A DNA stretch of 64,000 nt from Clytia hemisphaerica (Eukaryota > Cnidaria > Hydrozoa > Leptothecata > Clytiidae), in contig CACVBU010001117.1 of the NCBI GenBank assembly GCA_902728285.1, forward strand, positions 744,001-808,000, in the 5' to 3' direction. Positions 22,701 to 31,712 of the stretch are shown here, piece by piece. The notes under the pieces are model-generated. The model saw only the letters and a program-made list of their open reading frames with translations. It was not told the DNA's origin and searched no databases. Positions within the stretch are counted from its first letter, which is position 1; every line of letters begins with the position of its first letter. Made by a program: the position numbers and the translations under genes.

Positions 22701-22875
22701 TCTAAATAATGGTTTCAATTTCTTTTCAAACTTTAGATATTTGATCAAACTTGAAAATGAGGATAGGAAGCGAGAAGATTGTTGCCCTGCTGCTTTTGAA
22801 GGAACACCTTTGTTGAAAAGTCAAACCTTCAACAAAGAAAGCAATGATGACTATTCATCGACTGACAATCTCTGA
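12965..22875 (+). CDS. SLC46-family MFS transporter A (folate-transporter-like), five exons
   Basis: Predicted 477-aa membrane transporter of the SLC46 (PCFT/HCP1, TSCOT) family, which moves small solutes such as folates with protons; the substrate here is unknown. Exons 12965-13766, 14069-14320, 14622-14705, 21340-21496 and 22737-22875 join in frame with GT-AG introns. Exon 1 encodes TM1, a glycosylatable Cys-bearing ectoloop (FNTSFC), TM2, the loop SDYVGRKNVIVLPVIG (MFS motif A with Asp and Arg-Lys kept), then TM3-6 including the family signature ILESM. A basic loop precedes TM7, and later exons carry TM7-12. The acidic/Ser tail ends DDYSSTDNL. Intron 3 (6.6 kb) holds a LINE, and intron 4 holds a TA-flanked MITE. 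The start is the first ATG before TM1, aligned with the starts of B and C. Confidence 0.85.
14069..14320 (+). CDS. SLC46-A exon 2
   Basis: 252 nt between acceptor CCAG and donor GTGTGT. Encodes YFMTLNSATILYLLHTPFQF onward, TM7 end to TM9, including a GYF loop equivalent to the NIGFF of B and NIGYM of C. Confidence 0.85.
14622..14705 (+). CDS. SLC46-A exon 3
   Basis: 84 nt encoding AGAWSFGVGVAIAVIRGKLS to DEQG. The RGKLSK segment is shared with B and nearly with C (RGRLSK). Phase 1 at both ends. Confidence 0.85.
15905..17530 (+). CDS. LINE ORF1 (gag-like, zinc knuckles)
   Basis: 541-aa nucleic-acid-binding ORF1 protein. Residues 1-100 are Ser/Lys-rich low complexity with a basic PPKKKKIKV stretch that could be a nuclear localisation signal. 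A globular part precedes three Cys/His knuckles at about residues 259-310: the first is C-x2-C-x4-H-x4-C, the second is Cys-only, the third is C-x2-C-x3-H-x6-C. This arrangement is typical of Jockey and I-type LINE ORF1. About residues 330-480 look like coiled coil. The stop codon overlaps the ORF2 start as ATGA, which suggests termination-reinitiation for ORF2. Confidence 0.85.
   Translation: MSNSTKRGPTSPLEDVSQSIEDLRTDFITQKKQKVHFGISRIKKPRSNSQSSSTSSSSKNTKEKPADSSEENVVLESGFETNRSKPNPLILQEPPKKKKIKVILHEHNFEKPYNLVELNSHVKNFSFLSANEAHTKTTTLICEIDISEIEFLLDKDNWSEKIKSISIDKKSNLLDSYCINKLAKEPESGPPVSLQLVFDHLEYYVTKVYNLRREGNLVVFEVLKGDIEDDFPLTIKANNSVSKHFVRKYDPIENYIIQCKKCLKFGHVQSICKTKNPLCSWCGKENCRRKCSQKCCVNCEKNHSSFYRGCSVYKSLVEKATVTRSDRQKSSKISAINNSVKEVKNSYSQLEKTYAQVANFSQESVTLQTSVKTCTEGMDSIQSQVTEISTLLGTISDNTKTLFTNVNILEKTVSKISNSLSSITSRIDNLEKQNKIICHTLSEVKDNYVTKEHLSSELSSEILSVYEKSVDIETLSLILFEACYAIEQQKMTTHIDICFHLQSIMKRHHNKFDKENFLNSLDELRNTSLILEEPPMSLSPK
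17527..20259 (+). CDS. LINE ORF2 (AP endonuclease and reverse transcriptase)
   Basis: 910-aa polyprotein. The APE-type endonuclease is at about residues 1-225, with QLNLNG, the catalytic Glu in NETKL, GDLNSKH near 137 and the terminal SDHLPV. The reverse transcriptase is at about 465-750, with KAPGHDAI, EHRPISLLP, QSGFRAKRST, the first catalytic Asp in VDFEKAFDKV near 600, GVPQGSCLSP near 658 and FADD near 691, then a GLVVNMDKTK thumb-side motif. There is no RNase H domain and no C-terminal zinc finger, as in Jockey-clade elements. The frame is intact. FADD in place of YADD is usual in this clade. Confidence 0.9.
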   Translation: MMSLKIIQLNLNGFKSKKQDLQTLLAEEKPDIVCLNETKLINKETIKIKHYTAIMNNRKNRRTLKSYGGGTAILIREDIAHDEIRKYQIGKYEMLLIKIFPDSLNMSKSFHLCCCYFPPTFTADTEVLKLLFLPNTIIVGDLNSKHHTWGSIKDNHRGTTFRKLYDDNNFETYVMPPNFKTKKGEFKEVIQQVITSPIRFFQIEHITSLKSIGSDHLPVSFSFFDPTAPKKSKFVKLYHKLNLETAARIINQFSCDKTFGTKNVEEKTNKLISILQDIDKHVPTKLIPSKNQGMSIETRKLIKERRSIINLLRKNKNNIFLRSRKTELNRQIKQHIRDSDDARFELMKKRINVRETTKKTWKYIKTILDGEKCNTQHKDKVFVKEDGSKVKDKQDIANSFKERQEKIFQPNISSDRRHKYIVDHWFENTLFHRRERFSIYHMFDPLLTRFEVEEKITHQEVDNVLKSLKVHKAPGHDAIQNKLLSTLSPLLISPLTSLFNDWLNNSIFPDSLKTAKISMIPKVVNTNKISEHRPISLLPTIGKIFEKILADRIYNWAENNNILNKEQSGFRAKRSTVDNLFLLLNDYQEAKIKGERMHAVFVDFEKAFDKVNHSLLLFKLNSLGIPKYLLNILHSYLKDRKAYIKYSHFKSNIFSLKAGVPQGSCLSPILFSLFVCDIPKPSSDTTKMTQFADDLAAWERYKRVYDSNLDEYIELLFEWFSKWGLVVNMDKTKHVNFGRSKMSIWVRNVRLKKDNKIKFLGLQLDKQLNLVSYITSKINKSYHLLNFLQTLKNQYHMSKNKLLMLYKSLLRSRLEYSHICLLSISNAQMYNMEKIQNRALRIILGKPRWTRITELYREARVTSLEDRIKRLSKNWLLASNGIQHHPLNNYNFLNRPNAEKKTLYEKLVSF
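21340..21496 (+). CDS. SLC46-A exon 4
   Basis: 157 nt after a long T-tract acceptor; encodes GRLFSLISSVEVLVSLFSGV and YKATVDIEPAFVFYLVGASS, TM10-12. It follows the LINE-bearing intron directly. Confidence 0.85.
21789..22612. repeat. TA-flanked foldback element, TCGGGTGTACC family
   Basis: Ends TCGGGTGTACCACAAAAAGG and the inverted CCTTTTT-like right arm ending CACACCCGG, flanked by TA. Arms of about 180 bp carry imperfect matches (for example AAACTAATTTTCT and its complement near 22570). No coding capacity. Terminal motif shared with the elements at 6468, 34861, 35494 and 49990. Lies in intron 4 of SLC46-A. Confidence 0.75.
22737..22875 (+). CDS. SLC46-A exon 5 (C-terminal tail)
   Basis: 139 nt ending TGA. 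Encodes YLIKLENEDRKREDCCPAAF through the Ser/Asp-rich end STDNL; a cytosolic charged tail. Confidence 0.85.
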
Positions 22876-24512
22876 TTTCTCTTGGTATATTACAATTACA
22901 ACATACAAGGTATAGACTAAGGCATTTTACAGGTTTAGATAGACACAGCAGCATTATATTGCTGGAAAGTCTGTCTCATCAGACAGAGATTGAACACACG
23001 ATGTAACTAATGACATGGTATGACCCCACTTGACATTTTTTTAAATCCTATGTAAATGTAAATATTGTTGTCGTTAAACATTTTTATATAGTTTTCTATT
23101 TGTAGCCTTTTTTTATTGAATCAAATTGTTTGATTAGCTTTGATTGCTAATCGGTCCATGAAAACATTTGAATTGCAATCAAATTTACGGTTCTTCATAG
23201 ATTGGAATCGTGTTTCTGCTCGTTTGATGTGACTAAATCGATTGACTTTGATTCAGCCTAGGTTTGCCACAAAAATGTTTCTCTCTTTCAGTGTATTTTT
23301 TAATTTCGAATCTCAAAAGAAGCGTTGGAAATAACCAGGGAAAACTAAACTTTTGATGGTTGATCCTACAATTTGATCTACTATAGTATCGACTTTTTAA
23401 CGGTATTTTATAAAACACTACAATCTTGAAATTAAAACACCTTAGTAGCAATCAAAGTTACTTTTTATCCATTTTAAGCATGATGACTTAGATCCAATCG
23501 ACGAAATGGACTATCAAAATTCTTTTTCCCTTGTGGCGCACCTAGTTTGGTGCACAGTTACTTTTTAGGACTCACTCAGAAAAGAATAATCTTTATTTCA
23601 AAATTTTTTTAATCGAAGTTTACGGAATGCCTTGATTACATCAGTGTCATCTAATACCAATGTAATACCGATTCACTTTGCTCAAATGTCAATCAAACAA
23701 AAACTGGGCTCTTCATTTTCTACTGGCTTCAAACGTACTCCAATAAAAATAACTCAGTAAAAAATTGATCATCAAATTAATACATCATATAAAATATAGA
23801 AAGATTTTTGATATTATAACAAAGAATATATATTGAAAAATAATTTAAGTCAAAATTTTTTAACAATTTATAAAATAGCATAAGTATCGGAAAAAATATT
23901 TATTGGAAAATTATCTTTAAAATCACGGATATAAATAAACATTACATAAATAATTTTATAGCTCATATTCTTATATTATATATATAATAACTATTTTTAC
24001 AAATTTATTACAGTATTATCAACATAATCATGACAGGTTTTTAAAACAAGACATATTATACATTTTATATCAAGTTTAATATTTATCTTTGATTATCTAG
24101 TTACATACATGACCTTTCTCACTAAGATATTTCTTACATAGAAGTCGTAAATAAGACGACTTAAGTATACGTTATTTTCTTGTGAGTTTGGTATGAGAGT
24201 GTATCTGTGTTCCTTATTTCGAGTTTCTATGCAGCTAAAGATTGCTACTAGTCTTTTGAGCTTAAGTGTTTCATACTGTTTACAGTGTTAAAAGTTCCTT
24301 CGTTTCAGACAGATTCCCGTCTTAGCAAAGTCTGCAAAGAGACTTTTCCGTCTCAAAATTCTGCATAATTCTGCAAAATCTTAAGAATACATTGTGCTAA
24401 TTTGCAGTGTAGAATTGCTTTTCCATCACAGACGAAAAAAACTTGCTTTGACCACTGCTGTATTATTTTTTCTAGATCAATCGATAAATAAATAACAATA
24501 ATAATAACAAAA
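22876..24512. other. Spacer between SLC46-A and SLC46-B
   Basis: AT-rich, no exon seen. The block 24290-24470 just upstream of the B start (AAATTCTGCATAATTC, AGACGAAAAA, GCTTTGACC) recurs in diverged form at 27090-27242 in a B intron. A weak foldback lies at about 23250-23565. Confidence 0.5.
24290..24470 (+). repeat. Direct repeat copy upstream of SLC46-B
   Basis: Shares CAGTGTTAAAAGTT, AAAATTCTGCATAATTC, CAGACGAAAAA and CTTTGACC in order with 27090-27242. It is either a dispersed repeat or a duplicated promoter/5' UTR piece. Confidence 0.55.
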
Positions 24513-25317
24513 ATGGTTGAATCAAGATATGTGGAACCGGTGTTGCTTGGTTACATGTTTTTCTTATACTCAGCCATGACTTTGAGTCAACAGTTAGTGT
24601 ACCGTAAAACATGCATCCGGCAATTCAACACTTCATATTGTCACCTCATATCCGAATCAAAAAATGAAACATTATACAAACATGATTCTGATCTAATCCA
24701 AAAGGAGACTTCCCAGTGGATAATGTATCTGTCTATAATACGAACAATCCCAGCGGTAATATCAACTCTGGTTTGTACAGCTTATTTTGATCTTGTTGGT
24801 CGTAAACGTATTATGATTATGCCTATAATAGGTGCAACGCTGGTCACTATTAGTGATTTAGCAAATTCGTATTACCTTTCTTCATCAATCGTATGGATGT
24901 TTTTTGGAGCATTCCTTGATGGCTTATTTGGTCAATTTGCATCCATCCTAGCATCTGCTTTTGCTTATTTAGCAGATACAACCAGTGTAGAGAATCGAAC
25001 CAGAAGAGTAATTCTACTGGAATCAATGGTTTTTCTTGGTGGATGTATTGCAGAGATTGGAACTGGACAGCTACTACAGCATTATGGTTTTCTACCACCT
25101 TTTATAATGGTGTTGTTGGTTCTGGTCATGGTTATCATTTATTGGTTTTTCTTGAGAGAATCGTACCCACCTACTGATGGAGAATCAAAGATTGGCTTTT
25201 TTGCTATCATTCGTGAAAAACTGTTCAAAAGAGGCTATAAAATGATATCGGACCAAAATACCGTCAGACGACGGAAGATAATTTTGTTATGGCTTTACTT
25301 CTTTATTGCCTTATTTA
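24513..25317 (+). CDS. SLC46-B exon 1
   Basis: 805 nt, ATG to donor A|GTAAGT (phase 1); TM1-6 plus the central basic loop (QNTVRRRKII) and most of TM7. Confidence 0.85.
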
Positions 25318-28300
25318 GTAAGTCGTTTTTCAACTTTATTGGCATTTTCTAGTTGCCGGGTAGCTCAGTCTTTTGAGCATTCGCCTTACAATTCAAGGAT
25401 TGTACGTTTGATCCTCGGTCACCGCCAACTCCGCGGATGAGTATCATGGATTGGGTAATATGATCCAAGTGGTAGGTTACTGGGAGCTGACAGTAGGCGT
25501 GGCGCCTACCTTAACATTCAACCTTCAGGTCTAGCGAAAATAGAATAGCGGGTTAAAGGCTCCCTCACTCCCAGCTCCGCCGACAACCACCAGATGCATA
25601 TACCTTATTGGTCCATTCTCACTCTACTTTAAAACTACGATCATAACAACATGAATATTTCCGTTGGTCTTACTTTCTTGTCTTTTCTATTTCGATGAAG
25701 AGATGCTTCCACAAGTGCGGTTGAGATTTAGCTGGTGATTGTCGTCCATACGGGTGGCATGAAACTAAAGTAAATATCGTCTTAACCTTCATTTTCACAA
25801 CATAAGCAGCTCTGCACTTTCCCAGAACAATTCAAACTATCGTTGCATCTTTAACAAAATTCCATTTTCGTTTCGTTTCAGTGATGGCTGGCACAATATC
25901 AGTTCTTCTCCTCTTCATTTTACGACCACCGATCAGTTTCTCACCTGCAAACATCGGTTTCTTCCTCGCCGAAGCACAAGCAATTAAATTCATTGGTTCA
26001 CTTTTCGCTAATTGTGTATTGATTCGTGTACTTGGTTGGACCGATAACAGCATTTTATTGATCTATGGGATTACATCAATGGGTTTTTATCTTTCACTTG
26101 CATTCTCGTCAACAACTTGGCATATTTATTTGCGTAAGTGAAATCATATGAGAAATTGACTAGCAATTTTACTATCTACCACTAAAATTTTAGATAATGA
26201 CTTGAAATTGAAATATTCGAATTATTACTTTTTGCATAAGTTCACTTTTGAGAATACTGAGTCATTTTTTCACACTGCCCAATCTTAATTGTCCATTACA
26301 TAAGGGAAGAAGTTTTCAAATTGTAAGGCAATAAATTCATTATTTGATTAATTGAGCATTTCTTTTTAATGTTTCAGTTGCTATTTGGAATGCTGGTACT
26401 GGACTTGGTGCTCCTGCAGTCAGAGGGAAATTATCGAAAATGTTTTCAAAAGAAGATCAAGGTAACGGTCTACTCCTCATTATTTTTATTCTGGACTGGA
26501 ACATTACTCCTATCAACCCTTAGCGTTACGGTGGGCTTTTATAGGGTCTGATACATAGATTTATAAAGCCCGAAGGGGTTGTGCTTCGGCTGAAAAGTGT
26601 GCCTTGGTTAGGTAGGAAATCCTACCTAGGTCACGTGACATTACAATAGAATTTCCGCGCTTTACCAATCAGAAGCTTGGCGGGTTTTCGAAAACAATAG
26701 ATAGTCTATGAATCTGTGGTCTGATACCATAATGAATTTACAAGGAAATGGTGTCAAAAGTCTTTGCGTGAGAATTTCAATGCAATAACTTCAGACATTT
26801 TGACGTCATTCTTTCTAGTAAACTTGAGCCCAGTCTCTAAAACTTGAGCCCAGTCTCTAAAAGTTTAAATGTGTATTATTATTGTCTGTCTGCCTTTAAA
26901 ATGCTGACCTTTAATTTTATCGAGGTAGCTATGATTTTATGACGATTTGAGATGTGGAAAATGTTTGAATAGGATGAGTGGAAGAATATTATTATACTTA
27001 CATTGTATAAAAAGTACTGTTTTAAAATCTTAACAGAAAAAACGAAATTACCAATATTCAAGAATAAGAAAAAACGATACAAATTACAGTCAGTGTTAAA
27101 AGTTATCCCGTCTCAGTGTAGTATATAAAGAGGGTGTTCCGTCTTAAAATTCTGCATAATTCGCACCAACATTTCAAGGATATGTGCTACTTTGCTGTGT
27201 AAAATCAGACGAAAAACTTTGCTTTGACCGCTGGATATTATTAAGCTTGAAATTCCAATTATTGGACCTTCCTCCGGGTACCCCGGTGGAGGTCCTTTAA
27301 ATTAACCCATGTTCGTCCGTCCGTTCGTTCGTTCGTTCGTTCGTTCGTCTGTTACCATCTTTTCTCGGGATGTTTTTTTGGCACGATGATGCAAAATGAT
27401 GATTCCTAAAAAGTGACGGAGCCCGATTTTCGAGAAAAAAAATTATGCCGGAAAAACTTGTTTTTTGGCATTTTCTCGAGATTTTATCATTAGTTTTTTC
27501 TAATTTTTTGCTCAAAGATGCGAAATAACAATGCCCAAAACATGGCCGAGTCCGATTTTTGAGAAAAATTTTTTTCCGGCCGAAAATGCCGGAAATCACC
27601 GTTTTTTTGGATTTACATTGGGCTTTTTCCTTATAATTGGTTGTTTTTCATTCAAAAATATTATTAATAGCAATGTCCACCATCAAGCATGTTTCAACTT
27701 TCAATAGAATTGATTTTTGAAGCCGGAACTATTTAAAAATCGCCGGAACAACCTATTTTCGCCGGAAAGACAGTATTTCTTGAATTTCTCGAGCTGTACT
27801 TTATATTTTTTGATGAAATTTTGCACGCTGATGCAAAATGACAACACCTAAATTGTGACGGAGCCCGATTTTCGAAAAACATTTTTTTCCGGCCGAAAAT
27901 GCCGGAAATATGCCGGACGAACTGTTTTTTTGGCATTTTCTCGAGATTTTACCATTATTTTTTTGTGATTTTTTGCAGAAAGATGCGTATTAGCAATGCT
28001 CAAAACTCGATTTTTGAGAAAAAAATTTTTCCGGTTGAAAATGGAAATCGCCGGAAATCGCCGTTTTTGCAGATTTTCATTGGACTTTTTCCTTATATTT
28101 TATGTTTTTCACAAAAAAAACATTATTGATAACAATGCTCACCATCAAGTATGATTCAATTGTCAATAAAACTGATTTTTGCGACCAGAACTTTCTATTT
28201 ATTTTTTCCCTACAACCCTTCCCTTCCCCATCAACAATCAATGATGAATTTATTGCGTTATGCATTTTCGCTAAATGCTATATTTTCTGACTGATTTTTT

Positions 28301-29271
28301 TCATTTTTCTCCTCGCATTGCTATCTAACTTTCATCATCAAGTAGGTCCATTCAGCATCTAGCTTGTTTTCTTTTTTTCTCTACAAAGGTGTATTATTTT
28401 CATTGATTGGTTGTATCGAGACCTCTGCTGCTCTTGTGGCAGGTCCAGTTGCTAGTGCTATCTACAAATCAACGGTATCGGAAATTCCAAATGCTGTTTT
28501 CTTTATCTTCACTGGTTGCGCTGGTATCATCACTTGTTTTGTATTGTAAGTGTTGTCTATTAAAATTTTTGTAAACGGCTAGAACTCTTATTTTTCAGTC
28601 GCTAAAATGTTATTTTAGGTAGTGCAGTAAGAGATCCCTTAAAACTTTTGAGCTTTGCGTTACGCTCATTTCTCATCGCCTTAGCTTTCTTAAAATAACG
28701 AGGGCATGCTTTTAGCGTAACTGAACGTTCAAAGCTCAGAGGGAGGGGGTACGAGGGTTTAGGGATGTTGGGTATGTGCGTGCCGTACCTCCGAACCTTT
28801 ATCCTTAGGGATACTGATTTTTGCTGAAAAGGTGACCCTTAATAAAGAGACAATTTCACAAAAATGTCTTCGATTTAGAATAAATTCTCAAATAATTTGG
28901 ATAAATTATTTTATAAATAAACTTTTCACTCTTCTTTGACTCGAGTTTGTGAAAAAACCGACCCTTAGAAAGGCTAATTTAAGATTTTCTGACTTTTTGC
29001 AACCCTTAGAGAGACTTAAGGTGAAAAACTCGACCCTTCAGTCACGCACATTACCAGCACCCATTCCCAGGGGTTCAAAAGGAGTTTAAGGGTTAAATGG
29101 AGGGGTTTCGATGTGTGATTTATCTGGGTTTGATCGTTTTTCGTAGCTATCCATCATTTCTCTCTTTATTTCAGTGTTATCTACCATTTGGACAAGTCAG
29201 AAAAGAAATACGAAGAACTCAATGAAGAAGAAGATGGAGAAGAAAGCAGAGTCAAGGCTATCAATTCTTGA
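24513..29271 (+). CDS. SLC46-family MFS transporter B, five exons
   Basis: Predicted 464-aa SLC46-type transporter. Exons 24513-25317, 25882-26133, 26378-26461, 28389-28545 and 29175-29271 join in frame. TM1 begins at YVEPVLLGYMFFLYS, followed by an ectoloop with paired Cys and N-glycosylation sequons (FNTSYC, KNETL). Motif A reads FDLVGRKRIMIMPIIG. The TM4-5 region ends ADTTSVENRTRR then ILLESMVFLGG. The C-terminal tail is acidic (YEELNEEEDGEE). Intron 1 holds a SINE and intron 3 a GGACC-family element. It is the best-preserved member of the cluster by motif content. Substrate unknown. Confidence 0.87.
25354..25615 (+). mobile_element. tRNA-derived SINE
   Basis: A tRNA-like head GCCGGGTAGCTCAGTC with an A-box and, about 35 nt on, a B-box-like CGTTTGATCC is followed by an unrelated body of about 190 bp (GGTAGGTTACTGGGAGCTG.. 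to ..CCCAGCTCCGCCGAC). This is the layout of a SINE. Lies in intron 1 of SLC46-B, 37 nt after exon 1. No clear target duplication found, so the ends are approximate. Confidence 0.6.
25882..26133 (+). CDS. SLC46-B exon 2
   Basis: 252 nt; encodes MMAGTISVLLLFILRPPISF, then SPANIGFFLAEAQAIKFIGS to TTWHIYL. Same length and phase as exon 2 of A and C. Confidence 0.87.
26378..26461 (+). CDS. SLC46-B exon 3
   Basis: 84 nt; encodes LAIWNAGTGLGAPAVRGKLS to SKEDQG. Acceptor TTTCAG, donor GTAACG. Confidence 0.85.
26823..26863. repeat. Short tandem duplication
   Basis: About 20 bp (CTTGAGCCCAGTCTCTAAAA) repeated twice in tandem within intron 3 of SLC46-B. Confidence 0.85.
27090..27242 (+). repeat. Direct repeat copy in SLC46-B intron 3
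   Basis: Diverged second copy of the block at 24290-24470, immediately before the GGACC element. Confidence 0.55.
27264..28366 (+). mobile_element. GGACC-family element with (TTCG)n tract, copy 1
   Basis: Begins GGACCTTCCTCCGGGTACC, which folds into a strong hairpin with CCCCGGTGGAGGTCC. A (GTTC)n tract follows (about 27314-27347), then repeated blocks ATTTTCTCGAGATTTTA, GACGGAGCCCGATTTTC and CCGGCCGAAAATGCCGG. It ends GTAGGTCCATTCAGCATC. No ORF. Other copies: 30356-30660 (partial), 34446-36615 (interrupted) and 57920-58939 (minus). Class unknown; it lacks a transposase. Confidence 0.8.
28389..28545 (+). CDS. SLC46-B exon 4
   Basis: 157 nt; encodes GVLFSLIGCIETSAALVAGP to AGIITCFV, TM10-12. 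The acceptor lies about 25 nt after the end of the GGACC element, so the element almost abuts the splice site. Confidence 0.85.
29175..29271 (+). CDS. SLC46-B exon 5 (C-terminal tail)
   Basis: 97 nt; encodes VIYHLDKSEKKYEELNEEED and ends KAINS. The acidic YEELNEE motif is also present in the C copy. Confidence 0.85.
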
Positions 29272-29395
29272 GCTATTTTCACGCAAGTTCTCTTCCACGA
29301 GTGTAAGATTTGCCCGGTTATTTTATTTGATGTCTTTTGACGTTGTTATTTTCTTTGCATTAATATCTTTATTGTCTTTTTTATATGTTTGAATA

Positions 29396-29636
29396 CTCTC
29401 GGGTACCTAATAAGGGGGATAGGAATAAACGGGGTGGATGGAAAAATCTCAAAACTTAATAAGGGGAGTTGGAATAAAAATGTCCTGGATGAAAAATTTT
29501 TTGAAAAGGAGGCTAATACAGCAGAATAAGGGTAAGGGAGAGAACTTTCAAAAACATTTCCCAAGAATCACTAAGCGGGGGGGGGGGTAATAAGAAATAA
29601 TTAGTGCCCCCCTCCCGCTCATTAGGTACCCGAGAG
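29396..29636. repeat. CTCTCGGGTACCTAAT-family MITE, copy 1
   Basis: Inverted ends CTCTCGGGTACCTAAT and ATTAGGTACCCGAGAG. The interior carries AAGGGGGA.. GGAATAA repeats and a G-run (29577-29587). TA precedes the left end. Same family as 45174-45450. Confidence 0.8.
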
Positions 29637-29639
29637 TTA

Positions 29640-30355
29640 GAGTAAAGAGTAAATTTTGTACATTTGGTTGGAGTATTAATGATAACATGAAATTTTGTTT
29701 ATTCTATGCAATTTGATTTTGCATTTTTTTATAGTTTTGATAATGTAATTGTAAATTACATTAAATAATTGTCTATATTGTAAATTTACTTAATGTATGT
29801 TTTTGGATGATTTACTTATCATGGTAAGATTAAAGGATAATTCTAATTTCACTTACTGTACCAAGGAACATTTAAATTGTCTTCTTCTGTAAAGAAGTGA
29901 AAGTAACTTTAAGTTTGGCCTTATTTTGGAAATCTCAGTCTAAAGTTCTTCTCATCATGTTTTTTTTTCTAAGGCAAAACTGAAGTAGTTTAGGTTCAAT
30001 ACTATTTGTACTATTTTGACTTTGAATTGACTTAAAATATTGCCATTCGAGATCATTCGAGGCTCCACATCGCTCTTAAGTTGTTCTTATTTTCCTAGCA
30101 TTTTTAGTCCTGTTGTTCTTATAGACGTTCTTATAAAAAAAGTGGATATGGTATGAATGATAGACTAAAAACCACGGAAGACGACATAAAATGAGACAAG
30201 TGCTACGAGATAAGCGATAGAATTTTCGTAAATTAATTATAAATTTTACCTTCGAAATTCTAAGTTAAGAAATATGCAACATTTCCGAAAATACTGGATA
30301 AAAAATCAAGTATTTGCACTAGATCTTTAATATTTAACTAAAAAATTGTGATCAT
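29640..30355. other. AT-rich spacer downstream of SLC46-B
   Basis: No exon or clear repeat recognised. Confidence 0.4.
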
Positions 30356-30660
30356 TTCATTTTCCGGCTGAAAATATGCCGGAAATCACCGTTTTTGCAG
30401 ATTTTCATTGGACTTATTTCCTTATATTTCTTTTTTTTACACAGAAACATTATTGATAACCACCATCAAGCATGATTCAATTGTCAATAAAACTGATTTT
30501 TGAAGCCGGAACTTTCTATTTCTTTTTTTCCTACTCTCCTTCCCCCATCAACAATCAATGATGAAATTTAATGCGTTACGCATTTTCTGATTGTTTTCAT
30601 TTTTCTCTTTATTGTTATCTAACTTTCATCATCAGGTAGGCCCATTCAGCATCTAGCTTG
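30356..30660 (+). repeat. GGACC-family element, 3' fragment
   Basis: Matches the last 300 bp of the 27264 element (CCGGAAATCACCGTTTTTGC to GGTAGGCCCATTCAGCATC, TAGCTTGTTT) with small deletions. 5'-truncated. Confidence 0.75.
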
Positions 30661-31395
30661 TTTTTACCTAACTTTGGTCAATTTCAAATTAATTTCATCG
30701 CATTTTTCAATCCTAAGAAACAGGTTTCCTCACCTTATCAACAATGCCGAAATTTTCACATTAAGCTATCAACAATTTTCATAGAAAGTATATTAAGAGG
30801 GTTTCTCCTTGATGGGAACTATAGAAAGTTTCGAATTATTGAAGTTCGAATAAGCGAGAGTCTATTGAATTTCAGAACTCATAAAATTATGAATTTGTTC
30901 TCTATATATAGGTGGTTGATTTGCATGGATAGACCTGCGGGACTTGATTACAAAGCTATGCAGTCAGATGGAAGAAAACACCATACTACTACGTAAACCA
31001 AATCTGATGACCAGTGCCTTGAAATAAAACTGGGAAGCAATCACATTGTATTTTAAAACGATGATTAGGTGTTTTATTTTTCGGATAACTCGACTGATTA
31101 TGAAAACCACGCAAAAGCGCTGAAGTTCTAGCTTTAATGAAGGCAAGGCGTCGTCAGGATCCGTTAAATCATGTATGGAGACAATGTGGGTTCAGTTCAC
31201 TGTTCACTACCTCCTCTCTTCTCTCTCTTCAAGAAACCCAGAAATCGAGAGAACGATCGATAAAAATTACTTTTACTGATTCAATATGTAGGGGCAGCGG
31301 ACTTAGCTTTGCAGATCTTGGAAATGCCATGCGGGATTGCAAATCATGGCACGAAAAGGTGGAATGCTTTACTGTCGAACAATTATGATAACAAT

Positions 31396-31712
31396 GATGG
31401 TATCCCCGGGGGGGGGGTACTAGGGCAAAATGGGTTACGGGGATGCTCCGCTGGTCAGGGTACCTTTTTTAACCTCCACGAGTCCCAGGTAGGGTCGCAA
31501 AAACACCAAAATAGAAAAATCAGTCCCTCGTAGGGTGCCTTTTTTTGGAAAATTTGGGGAAAAAGTAGAAAATTTGAGAAAATTTTGGAATTTCAGTCCC
31601 ATTCAGGGTCACTTTTTTCGCAAATTTCGAGTCCCACGTAGGGTCCATTTTTCGAACCTCAGCGGAGCACCCCCGTCGGTCGACAAGGGTAGTACCCCCC
31701 CCGGGTGGTATC
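31396..31712. repeat. MITE with G/C-run ends (GGTATCCCCGGGG family)
   Basis: The left end CCCCGGGGGGGGGGTACTA pairs with the right end GTAGTACCCCCCCCGGGTGG. A second inverted block, GGGATGCTCCGCTG against CAGCGGAGCACCC, lies inside. AGTCCC.TAGGGT motifs repeat several times. Open frames here are shadows. Confidence 0.7.

Noticed and set aside
30658..31533. Several 70-110 codon open frames
   Set aside because: No conserved motif; they begin in the tail of a GGACC element and run into AT-rich DNA and a MITE.
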